A DNA stretch of 64,000 nt from JALZUE01 sp051251725 (GCA_051251725.1 JBPOFN010000001.1:186001-250000); one strand, 5' to 3'. Shown: positions 55,047 to 64,000, counted from the first letter of the stretch. A program made the numbers and translations. The notes: a model not told the origin generated them from the letters alone.

Positions 55047-56393
55047 ATGTTAGACAAAGTATTAATTGCTAACCGAGGTGAAATTGCATTACGTATTTTA
55101 CGTGCATGTAAAGAGCTCGGTATTAAAACAGTTGCGGTACATTCAACCGCAGATAAAAGTTTAAAACATGTGTTATTGGCTGATGAAACCATTTGTATTG
55201 GTAAAGCTTCAGCCCTCGATAGCTATTTAAATATTCCTCGATTGATCACTGCGGCAGAAATTACTAACGCTTCAGCAATACATCCTGGTTATGGCTTTTT
55301 AGCAGAAAATGCTGATTTTGCTGAGCAAGTAGAGCAATCAGGTTTTGCCTTTATCGGCCCTAAAGCTGAAAGTATTCGTTTAATGGGTGATAAAGTTTCA
55401 GCCATTAAAGCGATGAAAGCTGCTGGTGTTCCTTGTGTGCCTGGTTCTGATGGACCTTTAACAAACGATGAAGCCGCTAACCTTGCCCATGGCCGTCGTA
55501 TTGGCTACCCAGTTATCATTAAAGCTTCTGGTGGCGGTGGTGGTCGTGGTATGCGTGTTGTTCGTGAAGAAAGCGAACTTATCAATGCTATTGCCCTAAC
55601 TAAAAACGAAGCGCGTACTACTTTTAATAACGACATGGTTTACATGGAAAAATTCCTTGAAAACCCTCGTCATGTTGAAATTCAAGTATTAGCAGATGGC
55701 CAAGGTAATGCTATTCATTTAGCTGAACGTGACTGCTCAATGCAGCGCCGTCATCAAAAAGTAGTGGAGGAAGCACCTGCCCCTGGTATCACACCAGAAC
55801 TTCGTGCGGAAATTGGCGAACGTTGTTGTAAAGCTTGTAATAAAATCAACTATCGCGGCGCTGGTACTTTTGAATTTTTATTTGAAAATGGTGAGTTTTA
55901 TTTCATTGAAATGAATACTCGTATTCAAGTAGAGCATCCAGTTACTGAAATGATCACCGGTGTTGACTTAATTAAAGAACAACTACGTGTTGCTTCTGGT
56001 ATGAAATTAACGCTTAAACAAGAAGATATCAAAGTTACTGGCCACGCGATTGAGTGCCGTATTAACGCTGAAGATCCGCGTTCTTTTATTCCTTCACCGG
56101 GTAAAATTACACGTTTCCATCCTGCGGGGGGCATGGGCGTACGTTGGGACTCTCATGTTTATACTGATTATTCGGTACCACCACATTACGATTCAATGAT
56201 CGGTAAGTTAATCACTTATGGTGAAACACGTGAAGTAGCAATTGCCCGGATGAAAAATGCACTTGATGAATTAGTAATCGATGGTATCAAAACCAACATT
56301 GCCCTACACAAAGACATCTTAAATGATCATGGTTTTGTTGAAGGTGGTGCTAATATTCACTATTTAGAAAAAATGTTAGCAGAGCAAGAATAA
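55047..56393 (+). CDS. accC: Acetyl-CoA carboxylase biotin carboxylase subunit
   Basis: 448 residues, full length. MLDKVLIANRGEIALRILRACKELG, the ATP-grasp glycine loop KASGGGGGRGMRVV, EKFLENPRHVEIQVLADG, ERDCSMQRRHQKVVEEAPAP and EMNTRIQVEHPVTE are visible. It carboxylates the biotin on AccB, using ATP and bicarbonate. Starts 23 bp after accB. Terminator follows. Confidence 0.98.
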   Translation: MLDKVLIANRGEIALRILRACKELGIKTVAVHSTADKSLKHVLLADETICIGKASALDSYLNIPRLITAAEITNASAIHPGYGFLAENADFAEQVEQSGFAFIGPKAESIRLMGDKVSAIKAMKAAGVPCVPGSDGPLTNDEAANLAHGRRIGYPVIIKASGGGGGRGMRVVREESELINAIALTKNEARTTFNNDMVYMEKFLENPRHVEIQVLADGQGNAIHLAERDCSMQRRHQKVVEEAPAPGITPELRAEIGERCCKACNKINYRGAGTFEFLFENGEFYFIEMNTRIQVEHPVTEMITGVDLIKEQLRVASGMKLTLKQEDIKVTGHAIECRINAEDPRSFIPSPGKITRFHPAGGMGVRWDSHVYTDYSVPPHYDSMIGKLITYGETREVAIARMKNALDELVIDGIKTNIALHKDILNDHGFVEGGANIHYLEKMLAEQE

Positions 56394-56435
56394 TACAGCG
56401 CATTTATTTAAAAAGTGTTATTGTGCATTCGTTAT

Positions 56436-56478
56436 AAAAACCTCTTATAATATCTTTGTATATTTAAGAGGTTTTTTT
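56436..56478 (+). terminator. Terminator of aroQ-accB-accC
   Basis: AAAAACCTCTTA (56436-56447) pairs with TAAGAGGTTTTTTT (56465-56478), with a 17-nt loop and a seven-T run. Confidence 0.85.
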
Positions 56479-56534
56479 ATAAAACCATCTCAGTTAAACT
56501 ATTGTAAATTGGTGCTTTCTATAAAAATAACATT

Positions 56535-57596
56535 ATGCGATCAGAAATAAACACCGAAAGTAGTTACATTCAAAATAATCGTTTTAAGACTCTTATCTTA
56601 GGACGAATAATGCTCATCTCCGTTATTTTTACTCTCTTTTTCGCAATATTACATTCGCTAAATATAAATAATATCGGTGATCTACAGGCAACAAATAATT
56701 ATATTCATGCTGCGTTTGTACTACCGGCTTACTTTCTTTTTAAGCAAAAAAAAATCACCCTTAATTTCTGCGCACATTACTTTTTAATTTTTTGTTTTTT
56801 AACCTCTATTACCGCAATATTAACCGCAGAGTATGACTCATTCAGAGCTATTTGGTTTTTCTTATCTACGATGATCACCTTTATTTTTGTCGGTAAAAAG
56901 TACGGTCAGCTCTATGGCTACAGTGCTTGTATTTTTATTATTTTTTCCGGCTTTATTTTAGAAAGCAACCTTAATACTCAGTCAGTTTTAAGTTCGTTAA
57001 TTGCATTATTTGTACTTATTTTAGTGATGTCGGCCTATACCGGTCAAATGGAAAAACATTTAAATCATATCGATCAAATTCAACAAGAACTCTATTATCT
57101 CGCCAATAAGTCATCTATTTCTAATTCGCTGGTATCAGATCAGCGAGCACTCGAAGTGGAACAGTTATTAAAAAATGCCCAAGCATTGAATGACAGTTTT
57201 GCTTTAATTTACATTGATGTTGAAAGCTTAACTAAAATGGGAATTGAACCGACGCCAAGTTTTTGGAATGATGTTAGAGCTCAACTTACCCGTAAACTGA
57301 AATTACAGGTCAGTGCAAGTGATATTGTTTCACAGATTAATGAACACCTTTTTTACATTGCATTACCAAACAAAGATGCTTTATCAATTCGTGATTTAGT
57401 TGATAAAATAGATCAGCAGGTTAACAATCAAAATATCCTTGTTAACGGAAAAAACATCACCTTAGATTTATGTGTATCTGTGACCACTTTACAAGCGTCA
57501 GATTCAAGCACCCGCGCTTTACACATCCGCGCCGATAAAGGCTTAACTAAAGCTAAAGCGATGGGCGGCAAGCAGATAGTATTTGTCGACGTATAA
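56535..57596 (+). CDS. Membrane protein with degenerate GGDEF domain
   Basis: A 353-residue protein with about six helices in the first 180 residues (LILGRIMLISVIFTLFFAIL to LSSLIALFVLILVMSAYTG) and a cytoplasmic GGDEF-like domain from about 205. The catalytic GGDEF stretch, expected after DIVSQ, is INEHLFYIALP: Asn269-Glu270-His271 replace the Gly-Asp-Glu core. The rest of the fold (DSFALIYIDVESLTKMG; ALHIRADKGLTKAKAMGGKQIVFV) is kept. It is therefore unlikely to make c-di-GMP; a c-di-GMP or GTP effector or scaffold role is an inference. In many relatives prmA follows accC; here this gene does. Confidence 0.82.
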   Translation: MRSEINTESSYIQNNRFKTLILGRIMLISVIFTLFFAILHSLNINNIGDLQATNNYIHAAFVLPAYFLFKQKKITLNFCAHYFLIFCFLTSITAILTAEYDSFRAIWFFLSTMITFIFVGKKYGQLYGYSACIFIIFSGFILESNLNTQSVLSSLIALFVLILVMSAYTGQMEKHLNHIDQIQQELYYLANKSSISNSLVSDQRALEVEQLLKNAQALNDSFALIYIDVESLTKMGIEPTPSFWNDVRAQLTRKLKLQVSASDIVSQINEHLFYIALPNKDALSIRDLVDKIDQQVNNQNILVNGKNITLDLCVSVTTLQASDSSTRALHIRADKGLTKAKAMGGKQIVFVDV

Positions 57597-57783
57597 CGCC
57601 CTCAAATAAGGACCAACAAAACGTAAATTAACCCGCTTAAATTTCCTCTCTTATTCTTCTGTCATTGTCACAAAAACCTAAACAATAGTTAATAAAACTT
57701 GACTTAAATCCAATAACACTTACAATTTTCAAAGATTACTGAAAATTCAAAACATTTAAAAAACTCAATACAAAAAGGCTATT

Positions 57784-58326
57784 ATGAAAATTAGCAATAT
57801 GACTCAAACTTTAATTTTACACTTTGGTGAGATGGGATCTCGCTGGGGACTTAATCGTACATTAGGCCAAATGTATGCATTAATCGTATTAACTGAAGCG
57901 CCATTAAATGCCGATCAAATCAGTGAAGCATTACAGATTTCTCGCTCGAACGTTAGTATGGGTATAAAAGAACTAAAGTCATGGAATTTGATAAAGTTGC
58001 AGCATATTCAGGGAGATAGAAAAGAGTATTTCTCTGCCCCTAAAGATATTTGGGAAATAGCTAGAACACTCGTGATTGAAAGAAGAAAACGTGAGTTAGA
58101 CCCTACTCTTACGACTATGCGCGATGCTTTAATGGAAGTCCCTTCAACACCATCAGACGAATATGCCCAAAAGCGGGTAAAAGAAATGCATGACTTAATG
58201 GAAATGTTCACGATATGGTCAAATGAATTACAAGGCATGTCTTCTGAAAAGCTCACCAGGTTATTAAAACTAGGCGAAGGTATTAGCAAAATTTTAGAAG
58301 TTAAAGACAAGCTATTACTCAAGTAA
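57784..58326 (+). CDS. GbsR/MarR family transcriptional regulator
   Basis: 180 residues with a winged helix: LILHFGEMGSRWGLNRTLGQMYALIVLTEAPLNADQISEALQISRSNVSMGIKELKSW (recognition helix SRSNVSMGIKEL), HIQGDRKEYFSA wing and a C-terminal helical dimerisation part. GbsR-type proteins sense small molecules or redox stress. It is directly upstream of cioAB in the same direction, so it probably regulates that oxidase. The intergenic 260 bp holds a large palindrome. Confidence 0.9.
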   Translation: MKISNMTQTLILHFGEMGSRWGLNRTLGQMYALIVLTEAPLNADQISEALQISRSNVSMGIKELKSWNLIKLQHIQGDRKEYFSAPKDIWEIARTLVIERRKRELDPTLTTMRDALMEVPSTPSDEYAQKRVKEMHDLMEMFTIWSNELQGMSSEKLTRLLKLGEGISKILEVKDKLLLK

Positions 58327-58398
58327 TAACTTAAATCTACAGCAATTTTGACCGTAGTTATAACAACTCTGCGCATGAAAAATTTAGGTTGAAGGTCG

Positions 58399-58503
58399 CT
58401 CGATAACGAAATATTTAGTGTACACAAGGCAGATTTTCGTACGTAATAGCTAGCTATTGCTAGAAAATACAACGCCGCTAGGCGTAAAAAGAGCACTATC
58501 GAG
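58399..58503. repeat. 105-bp imperfect palindrome between gbsR and cioA (repeat element candidate)
   Basis: Nested symmetric segments share a centre near 58451: CTCGATA (58399-58405) with TATCGAG (58497-58503); GGC (58428-58430) with GCC (58474-58476); ATTTTC (58433-58438) with GAAAAT (58463-58468); and a perfect 14-bp core AATAGCTAGCTATT (58445-58458). The flanks CAAGGC and CAACG are shared with the palindrome at 44037-44103. No ORF is inside. It may be a mobile repeat or, at its core, an operator. Confidence 0.6.
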
Positions 58504-58573
58504 GGCTCAGCTTATCCAGAGTTTAGGTTAATTATTAAGCATCGCTAACTCAGCCTCACTCTGTTTAGCGAAT

Positions 58574-58578
58574 GGAGG
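58574..58578 (+). promoter_or_regulatory. Shine-Dalgarno site that sets the cioA start
   Basis: GGAGG, 8 nt before the GTG at 58587. The upstream in-frame ATG at 58572 overlaps this site and cannot use it, so GTG is the likely start codon. Confidence 0.75.
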
Positions 58579-58586
58579 ATTTTCTA

Positions 58587-59987
58587 GTGCTAGATACTAT
58601 AATCACAACAGCTAATGAAACAAGTTTTATGCTTTCTCGCATCCAATTTGCTGCCAATATTAGCTTTCATATTTTATTTCCAACTATCAACATCGCCTTA
58701 TGCTGGGTGCTATTATTTTTTAAAGTTCGCTTTAATCATACCGGCGACGACAATTGGCTGCGCATCTATCGCTTTTGGGTCCGAATTTTTGCCCTTACCT
58801 TTGCTATAGGAGTGGTCAGCGGTATTACCATGTCTTTTCAGTTTGGCACCAATTGGCCCGGCTATATGGAAACCGTCGGTAATATTGCCGGGCCACTACT
58901 TGGCTACGAAATCATGACCGCATTCTTTTTAGAAGCGTCGTTTTTATCGATCATGTTATTCGGTATGGAGCGAGTCTCTAACCGTGTTCACACAATAGCT
59001 ACCCTATTAGTGGCTATTGGAACCAGTTTATCTGCCTTTTGGATTTTAGCGCTAGATTCATGGATGCAAACGCCAGCAGGTTTTGAAATGATTGATGGGG
59101 TCGCTTATGTTACCGACTGGTGGCAAGTGATTTTTAACCCATCTATGCCTTATCGCGTTATGCATATGGTTCTTGCCTCTGGCTTAACAACCGCATTTTT
59201 TATTGCTGGGATCTCGGCTTATCGCATATTAAAGGGCGATAAGAAAAAGTCCGCCAAAATGGCATTTAATTTTGCAATAATATTAGCGGCAATATTAATC
59301 CCTATTCAAATATTGGTCGGCGATATGCACGGTTTAAATACCTTTAAGCATCAGCCTGCAAAAGTAGCTGCCATGGAAGGAGTCTGGCAAACCAAATCAA
59401 GTGTCCCACTTTTACTCTTTGCATTGCCAGATGAAAAAGCACGTACAAATCATGCAGAAATTGCCATCCCTAATATCGCCAGTCTCATTTTAACCCATGA
59501 TATTAATGGCGAAATTAGAGGTTTAAACGACTTTATAGGTAAACACCCACCAGTTGCGCCAGTATTTTTCAGCTTTCGGATCATGTTAGCCATGGGGGTG
59601 TTAATGTTGTTTTTCTCATACCTAGCTTGTTATCAACTATTTTATAAAAAGCAGTGTCCAACTTGGCTATTAAAAAGTGCTGTGCTCATGACCTTCTCTG
59701 GCTGGATTGCCACGCTTGCCGGTTGGTACGTTACAGAAATTGGCCGACAACCTTACTTAGTGACTGGTGTTTTAAAAACAAGAGACGCCGTCACTCAAGT
59801 TCCGCCTGAAAATATTGCTATATCATTAACTATTTATCTGTCGCTATATGCGTTTTTACTGTTTGCTTACACTAAAACATTATTTGTCATGGCGAATAGA
59901 GCAGTGAACCTAGAAGCTAAAAATCCAACGTTAAGTGAAATGGAAACAAACAATAAGACAACAACACCAACAGGAGCTAACCAATGA
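58587..59987 (+). CDS. cioA: Cytochrome bd-type (cyanide-insensitive) ubiquinol oxidase subunit I
   Basis: A 466-residue subunit I that binds three hemes and oxidises quinol to reduce oxygen to water. Heme ligand region SFHILFPTINIALCW near the start, GNIAGPLLGYEIMTAFFLEASFLSIMLFG, the short Q-loop and GWYVTEIGRQPYLVTGVLKTRDAVT, the short-loop GRQPY form of CioA. Start GTG with GGAGG as above. It overlaps cioB by 4 nt (ATGA). Such oxidases give respiration resistant to cyanide, NO or sulfide. Confidence 0.93.
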   Translation: MLDTIITTANETSFMLSRIQFAANISFHILFPTINIALCWVLLFFKVRFNHTGDDNWLRIYRFWVRIFALTFAIGVVSGITMSFQFGTNWPGYMETVGNIAGPLLGYEIMTAFFLEASFLSIMLFGMERVSNRVHTIATLLVAIGTSLSAFWILALDSWMQTPAGFEMIDGVAYVTDWWQVIFNPSMPYRVMHMVLASGLTTAFFIAGISAYRILKGDKKKSAKMAFNFAIILAAILIPIQILVGDMHGLNTFKHQPAKVAAMEGVWQTKSSVPLLLFALPDEKARTNHAEIAIPNIASLILTHDINGEIRGLNDFIGKHPPVAPVFFSFRIMLAMGVLMLFFSYLACYQLFYKKQCPTWLLKSAVLMTFSGWIATLAGWYVTEIGRQPYLVTGVLKTRDAVTQVPPENIAISLTIYLSLYAFLLFAYTKTLFVMANRAVNLEAKNPTLSEMETNNKTTTPTGANQ

Positions 59988-61015
59988 ATGAATTAACTCA
60001 AGGTTATGACTGGTTACCTGTTGTTTTTGTGGTCTTGATGGGGCTCTCTTTTTTAGTTTATGCTATTTTAGATGGCTATGACCTCGGGGTTGGGGTTTTG
60101 TTGCCATTTGGCGGCGACCAGCAAATAAATCATAATAATCAAAACCAACGTGACAAAATGATTTACTCCATCGGCCCATTTTGGGATGCGAATGAAACGT
60201 GGTTGGTGATGGCGATTGGCTTATTATTAACCGCTTTCCCAAAAGCACATTCGATTATTTTTCAGGCACTTTATTTACCCACCGCATTGATGTTAGCAGG
60301 ACTCATTCTGCGTGGTGTTTCGTTTGATTTTAGAACCAAAGCGCCAAGCACTGAGAAACAAAAATGGGATCTAGCTTTTAAGCTCGGATCTTTACTTGCG
60401 ACACTTAGCCAAGGCTATATGCTGGGCCGTTTTGTCACTGGTTTTGATGATGGCTTTATCGGTATTAGCTTTGCCATTTTAGCAAGTGTTTGTGTGACTG
60501 CCGGTTATTGTTTTGTTGGCTCAGCATGGTTAGTAATGAAAACCGAAGGTGAGCTACAAAAGCGCGCGGCGAAGTGGGCAACTTATAGCAATATTTTTAT
60601 GATGCTAGGTATTATTGCGGTATGTGTCGCTAACCTGATGATGGACGTTGTCCTGATGGATAAATGGTTAGGCTTTCCACAAGTTTTTATTTTGCTGCCA
60701 ATCGCTATGTTATTTGCTTTCACTTTTGGCTCAGTTCACTTGTATTTACAGCGAGCGCCATTAATCGATGATGTGGCGTGCTGGTACCCGTTTATGTCAG
60801 CGATCATTATGTTTAGTGTTTGTTTTTGTGGTTTGGCTTATAGCTTTTACCCTTATATAGTACCAAACCAACTCACAATATTTGAAGCTGCAAGTAGTCG
60901 AGAGTCACTAAAAGTTATCTTCTATGGCGCTGTCGTGGTACTACCAATGATTATTGGCTACACCATATTTTCTTACAAAGTATTTAGCGGTAAAACGTCA
61001 AAACTTAATTATTAA
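59984..61015 (+). CDS. cioB: Cytochrome bd-type ubiquinol oxidase subunit II
   Basis: 343-residue, eight- or nine-helix CydB-family protein, partner of subunit I: FLVYAILDGYDLGVGVLLPF at the start, SIGPFWDANETWLVMAIGLL and FKLGSLLATLSQGYMLGRFV, and the C-terminal YPYIVPNQLTIFEAASS with the conserved SP-like turn. Coupled to cioA by an ATGA overlap. No CydX-like small gene was found after it. Confidence 0.95.
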   Translation: MNELTQGYDWLPVVFVVLMGLSFLVYAILDGYDLGVGVLLPFGGDQQINHNNQNQRDKMIYSIGPFWDANETWLVMAIGLLLTAFPKAHSIIFQALYLPTALMLAGLILRGVSFDFRTKAPSTEKQKWDLAFKLGSLLATLSQGYMLGRFVTGFDDGFIGISFAILASVCVTAGYCFVGSAWLVMKTEGELQKRAAKWATYSNIFMMLGIIAVCVANLMMDVVLMDKWLGFPQVFILLPIAMLFAFTFGSVHLYLQRAPLIDDVACWYPFMSAIIMFSVCFCGLAYSFYPYIVPNQLTIFEAASSRESLKVIFYGAVVVLPMIIGYTIFSYKVFSGKTSKLNY

Positions 61016-61041
61016 GAGCATAAAATAGCGCGTGCATATAT

Positions 61042-61085
61042 ATCATCTCACCTCTGACAAAAGCATCTTAAAGTGGTGAGATGAT
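61042..61085. repeat. 11-bp inverted repeat after cioB
   Basis: ATCATCTCACC (61042-61052) pairs perfectly with GGTGAGATGAT (61075-61085) over a 22-nt loop. No T-run follows, so a terminator role is doubtful. Confidence 0.5.
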
Positions 61086-61208
61086 GACAATTAGAATATC
61101 TCTTCATTGCCTACTATGCGAACACCTTTAGTTTTTGTTAGAATATGCGCCATTAACCGCTTACCACTGCTCTAGCGTAAATAGAGAGTGACATTAGAGA
61201 GACATTTT

Positions 61209-62129
61209 ATGCCAGCTTATGCCGTAGGACACAAAGTTCCTGATTCAGACTCAATTTGTTCAGCTATCGCGTTATCGTACTTAAAAACCTCAATTGGTGA
61301 AGAGACTGTACCTGCGCGTTTAGGTGAGTTATCGCCTGAAACATTATTCATTTTAGATAAATTTGGCTTAGAGCAGCCAGAACTTAAATTAAGTTATGCC
61401 GGTGATGAAATCTACGTTGTTGACCATTCAGATAAAATTCAAGGTCCAGACGATATTGATGAAGCGACTATTTTAGGCATTATTGATCATCATAAATTAG
61501 GCGATATTACTACCTCGACGCCTTTAGAATGTTGGATCCGCCCAGTTGGCTGTACTAATACCATCATTAAAATGATGTATGACTTTCATAATGTTGAAAT
61601 TCCTAAAAATATCGCCGGCGCTATGATGTGTGCAATTTTAAGTGACACAGTAATTTTTAAATCACCAACTTGTACAACTGCTGATATTAAGTGTGTTGAA
61701 GCTTTGGCTGAGATTGCTGGTGTTGATGACCCTAAAGCGATGGGCATGGAAATGTTTACCGTTAAATCTGCGGTTGAAAACACGCCAATGCGTGATTTAG
61801 TGATGCGTGACTTTAAAGACTTCAACATGAACGGTAAAAAAGTAGGTATTGGTCAATTAGAAGTTATCGACCTAGCTATTTTTGATTCGATGAAAGCCGA
61901 CTTACATGCCGACCTTGCTGCCCTTAAAGTTGAAGGTGATCGCCATAGTGTTATTTTATTATTAACTGATATTATGAAAGAAGGCTCTGAGCTGCTAGTA
62001 GTAAGTGATAATGACGATTTAACTGAAAAGGCCTACGGTGTTAAAACTAACAATGGCAGAGTATGGATTGATGGTATTATGAGCCGTAAAAAGCAAGTTG
62101 TACCGCCACTACAAGACTCTCTAGCTTAA
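61209..62129 (+). CDS. ppaC: Manganese-dependent inorganic pyrophosphatase
   Basis: A family II (DHH) pyrophosphatase of 306 residues: metal site YAVGHKVPDSDSICSA, VVDHSD, the IIDHHKLGD motif and CTNTIIKMMYDFH, with a DHHA2 C-terminal domain (SRKKQVVPPL end). It hydrolyses pyrophosphate formed by biosynthesis. The ATG at 61209 is chosen because GAGAG precedes it and the earlier 61188 start adds seven residues not in the family. Terminator follows. Confidence 0.95.
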   Translation: MPAYAVGHKVPDSDSICSAIALSYLKTSIGEETVPARLGELSPETLFILDKFGLEQPELKLSYAGDEIYVVDHSDKIQGPDDIDEATILGIIDHHKLGDITTSTPLECWIRPVGCTNTIIKMMYDFHNVEIPKNIAGAMMCAILSDTVIFKSPTCTTADIKCVEALAEIAGVDDPKAMGMEMFTVKSAVENTPMRDLVMRDFKDFNMNGKKVGIGQLEVIDLAIFDSMKADLHADLAALKVEGDRHSVILLLTDIMKEGSELLVVSDNDDLTEKAYGVKTNNGRVWIDGIMSRKKQVVPPLQDSLA

Positions 62130-62152
62130 AAGTTTAATTACTTTTAACAATC

Positions 62153-62177
62153 AAACCCAGCCTTTGCTGGGTTTTTT
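62153..62177 (+). terminator. Terminator after ppaC
   Basis: AAACCCAGC and GCTGGGTTT pair around a short CTTT-type loop, followed by a T-run. Confidence 0.92.
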
Positions 62178-62202
62178 ATTATTAAATATTCAGCTAATAT
62201 CG

Positions 62203-62796
62203 ATGAAAATAAAAAACTCTGCTCGCTTAGAATATAAAAAAATTACCGCAACGGATCACGAACTACTTTACCAGTTAGATCAAGACCCTGAGGTTATGCG
62301 TTATTTAACAAATGGCGAACCCACTTCACGTGCAACCATTAACGGCGTTTTTATACCCCGTGTTAAACAGTATTCAAATACAAAAAAGGGCTGGGGCTTA
62401 TGGCAAGCAATCACACTTAATGAACGCGAGTTTATTGGCTGGATTATTGTCAGGCCATTTAACTTTTTTCATGAGCAAAGTGAATTTATTCGTAATGACC
62501 AGACCATTGAATTAGGCTGGCGCTTTAAACAATCTGCTTGGGGCCAAGGTTATGCTACCGAAGCGGCAACAACTATTATGACAGCCTCAGCTAAAAACCC
62601 ACATCATCAGCGTTTTTGCGCGACTGCTTTAGCCGAAAATACAGATTCGATAAAGGTGATGAAAAAACTCGGAATGGAATTTATTAAAAACTATTCACAT
62701 GTAGATAAACTTGGCGAAAGACAAGCGGTATATTATCAGCTTAATGTTGAGGCTAATTCCCCTCAATTATCAATTGAAAAACGTGTTAATAAATAA
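62203..62796 (+). CDS. GNAT family N-acetyltransferase
   Basis: A 197-residue RimJ/RimL-like acetyltransferase: SARLEYKKITATDHELLYQL, DPEVMRYLTNGEP, ELGWRFKQSAWGQGYATEAA (acetyl-CoA loop QSAWGQGYATEA) and NTDSIKVMKKLGMEF. The open frame extends to 62164 through the ppaC terminator, so ATG at 62203 is the likely start, although the ribosome site is weak. Target unknown; ribosomal-protein N-terminus or small amine is typical. Confidence 0.85.
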   Translation: MKIKNSARLEYKKITATDHELLYQLDQDPEVMRYLTNGEPTSRATINGVFIPRVKQYSNTKKGWGLWQAITLNEREFIGWIIVRPFNFFHEQSEFIRNDQTIELGWRFKQSAWGQGYATEAATTIMTASAKNPHHQRFCATALAENTDSIKVMKKLGMEFIKNYSHVDKLGERQAVYYQLNVEANSPQLSIEKRVNK

Positions 62797-62846
62797 GCTA
62801 AAGCTATATCCTTATATAGCTTTAGCCTAAACATTAGCTGGTAAAA

Positions 62847-64000
62847 TCAAACCCGTTCAAACACAGTTGCAATCCCCTGTCCCAAACCAATACACATGGT
62901 GGCAAGGCCAAGATTTACGTCGTTACCTTCCATTAAATTAATCAAGGTTGTCGATATTCTCGCACCAGAACAGCCAAGTGGATGACCTAACGCAATAGCG
63001 CCGCCATTTAAGTTAATCATGTCATCAATTTTATCTTCCAATTTTAACGCTCTTAAACACGACAATGCTTGCGCTGCAAAAGCTTCATTAAACTCTGCTA
63101 TTTCTATATCCGCTAAAGACAAGCCAGCGCGTTTCAGTGCTTTATGTGTCGCAGGTACAGGACCAAACCCCATGGTAGCAGGATCACAGCCTGCAACAGC
63201 CATAGATCTCACTTTTACCCTTGGTGTCAAGCCAAGTGCTTTCGCACGTTCAGCAGACATTACTAACATTGCAGATGCACCGTCAGACAACGCAGAAGAA
63301 GTCCCTGCGGTAACCGAACCATTGACTGGGTCAAATACTGGTCTTAATGCGCTAAGCCCAGCGAGCGAAGTTTCCGGACGAATAACTTCATCGTGCTCAA
63401 TTAATGTTAAAGCGCCCATTGCATCATGGCCTTGAATGGCCGAAATTTCATTGTGCCATTTACCATCTAGCATGGCTTGATGCGCTCTTTGATGGGAACG
63501 AACTGCAAAGGCATCTTGCTGCTCACGAGAAATTTTATACTGACGGCCAAGCAGCTCTGCCGTTAACCCCATACTGCCTGAAGCTTTTGAGATGTATTTG
63601 CTTAAAGCGGGATCAAAATCAACATCGTACATCATCGGCACATGGCCCATATGTTCAACACCACCAATAATAAATACGTCTCCTTGCCCTGCCATAATAT
63701 TCGTCGTGGCATCATGCAAAGCTTGCATTGAAGAACCACATAAGCGATTTACAGTTACTGCCCCAGTAGTTTTCGGAATATCCGTTAATAACTGAGCGTT
63801 ACGGGCAATATTAAACCCCTGCTCTTTAGTTTGTTTAACATTACCCCAGATAATATCTTCAATGAGTGCTGGATCTAAATTAGGATTTCGAACCAACAAT
63901 TGTTGCATTAAATGTGCAGATAAAGATTCTGCTCGAACATGGCGAAATACACCATTTTTTGATCGCCCCATTGGGGTACGAATACAATCGACTATAACAA
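62847..64000 (-). CDS. fadA: 3-ketoacyl-CoA thiolase FadA, 5' truncated by the window end
   Basis: FadA makes acetyl-CoA in the last step of beta-oxidation as part of the FadBA complex. The first visible codons (VIVDCIRTPMGRSKNG) show that the start lies 3-4 residues beyond base 64000. Catalytic residues are present: nucleophile Cys in NRLCGSSMQALHDA, His in GGAIALGHPLGCSGAR and Cys in ATMCIGLGQGIA. The expected fadB would be upstream, off the window. Confidence 0.97.
   Translation of the reverse strand, partial: VIVDCIRTPMGRSKNGVFRHVRAESLSAHLMQQLLVRNPNLDPALIEDIIWGNVKQTKEQGFNIARNAQLLTDIPKTTGAVTVNRLCGSSMQALHDATTNIMAGQGDVFIIGGVEHMGHVPMMYDVDFDPALSKYISKASGSMGLTAELLGRQYKISREQQDAFAVRSHQRAHQAMLDGKWHNEISAIQGHDAMGALTLIEHDEVIRPETSLAGLSALRPVFDPVNGSVTAGTSSALSDGASAMLVMSAERAKALGLTPRVKVRSMAVAGCDPATMGFGPVPATHKALKRAGLSLADIEIAEFNEAFAAQALSCLRALKLEDKIDDMINLNGGAIALGHPLGCSGARISTTLINLMEGNDVNLGLATMCIGLGQGIATVFERV

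Overview
The window is a stretch of an AT-rich chromosome from a marine gammaproteobacterium of the order Alteromonadales, most likely Colwelliaceae (Colwellia or Thalassotalea type). This placement is an inference from gene content and order (fxsA-groES-groEL, aroQ-accB-accC, pabA near argD-astA-astD, ubiX-mpl, gbsR-cioA-cioB) and from the protein sequences; no database search was run. Most of the window is ordinary core genome. Both ends cut a gene: an xanthine-dehydrogenase-family large subunit on the left and the thiolase fadA on the right.

Layout. 0-15.7 kb: molybdopterin hydroxylase (partial), the drug/H+ antiporter YajR, uvrA, an orphan lipoprotein, a spermidine-synthase-like enzyme split into a membrane gene and a soluble-domain gene, an OmpA-type porin, then a leftward run mpl-ubiX-periplasmic binding protein-two-TM potassium channel. 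15.9-19.7 kb: a MOSC/ferredoxin oxidoreductase followed by the 5-oxoprolinase genes pxpABC. 19.9-28 kb: pabA, an HDOD gene, and arginine/ornithine genes argD(astC)-astA-astD with a DUF1338 enzyme, then a DUF3802-like gene and phosphoribulokinase. 28.4-36.5 kb: an RND efflux pair, an HGSNAT/NagX-like acyltransferase, TerB-like, CvfB and DUF3016 proteins. 36.5-44 kb is the accessory part: a secreted GH-A-type glycosidase with a GlyGly-CTERM tail, then a tight four-gene cluster (VOC protein, 150-residue protein, frameshifted GMC oxidoreductase, 403-residue unknown protein), flanked by gene-poor DNA. 44-64 kb: groEL/groES, fxsA, dsbD, ung, a three-gene leftward unit (small PstS-like binding protein, outer-membrane barrel, GGDEF-EAL protein), aroQ-accB-accC, a membrane protein with a broken GGDEF site, GbsR regulator with a cyanide-insensitive-type bd oxidase (cioAB), Mn-dependent pyrophosphatase, a GNAT acetyltransferase and fadA.

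The most interesting items are: the VOC/150-aa/GMC/403-aa cluster and its pinpointable single-base frameshift; the binding protein-barrel-GGDEF/EAL unit, whose first gene appears to start at ATT; a binding protein translationally coupled to a potassium channel; a terminator-like hairpin ending 9 nt before the astA start; and two large imperfect palindromes (near 44.07 kb and 58.45 kb) that look like members of a dispersed repeat family. No tRNA, rRNA, CRISPR array, prophage or complete insertion sequence was seen.
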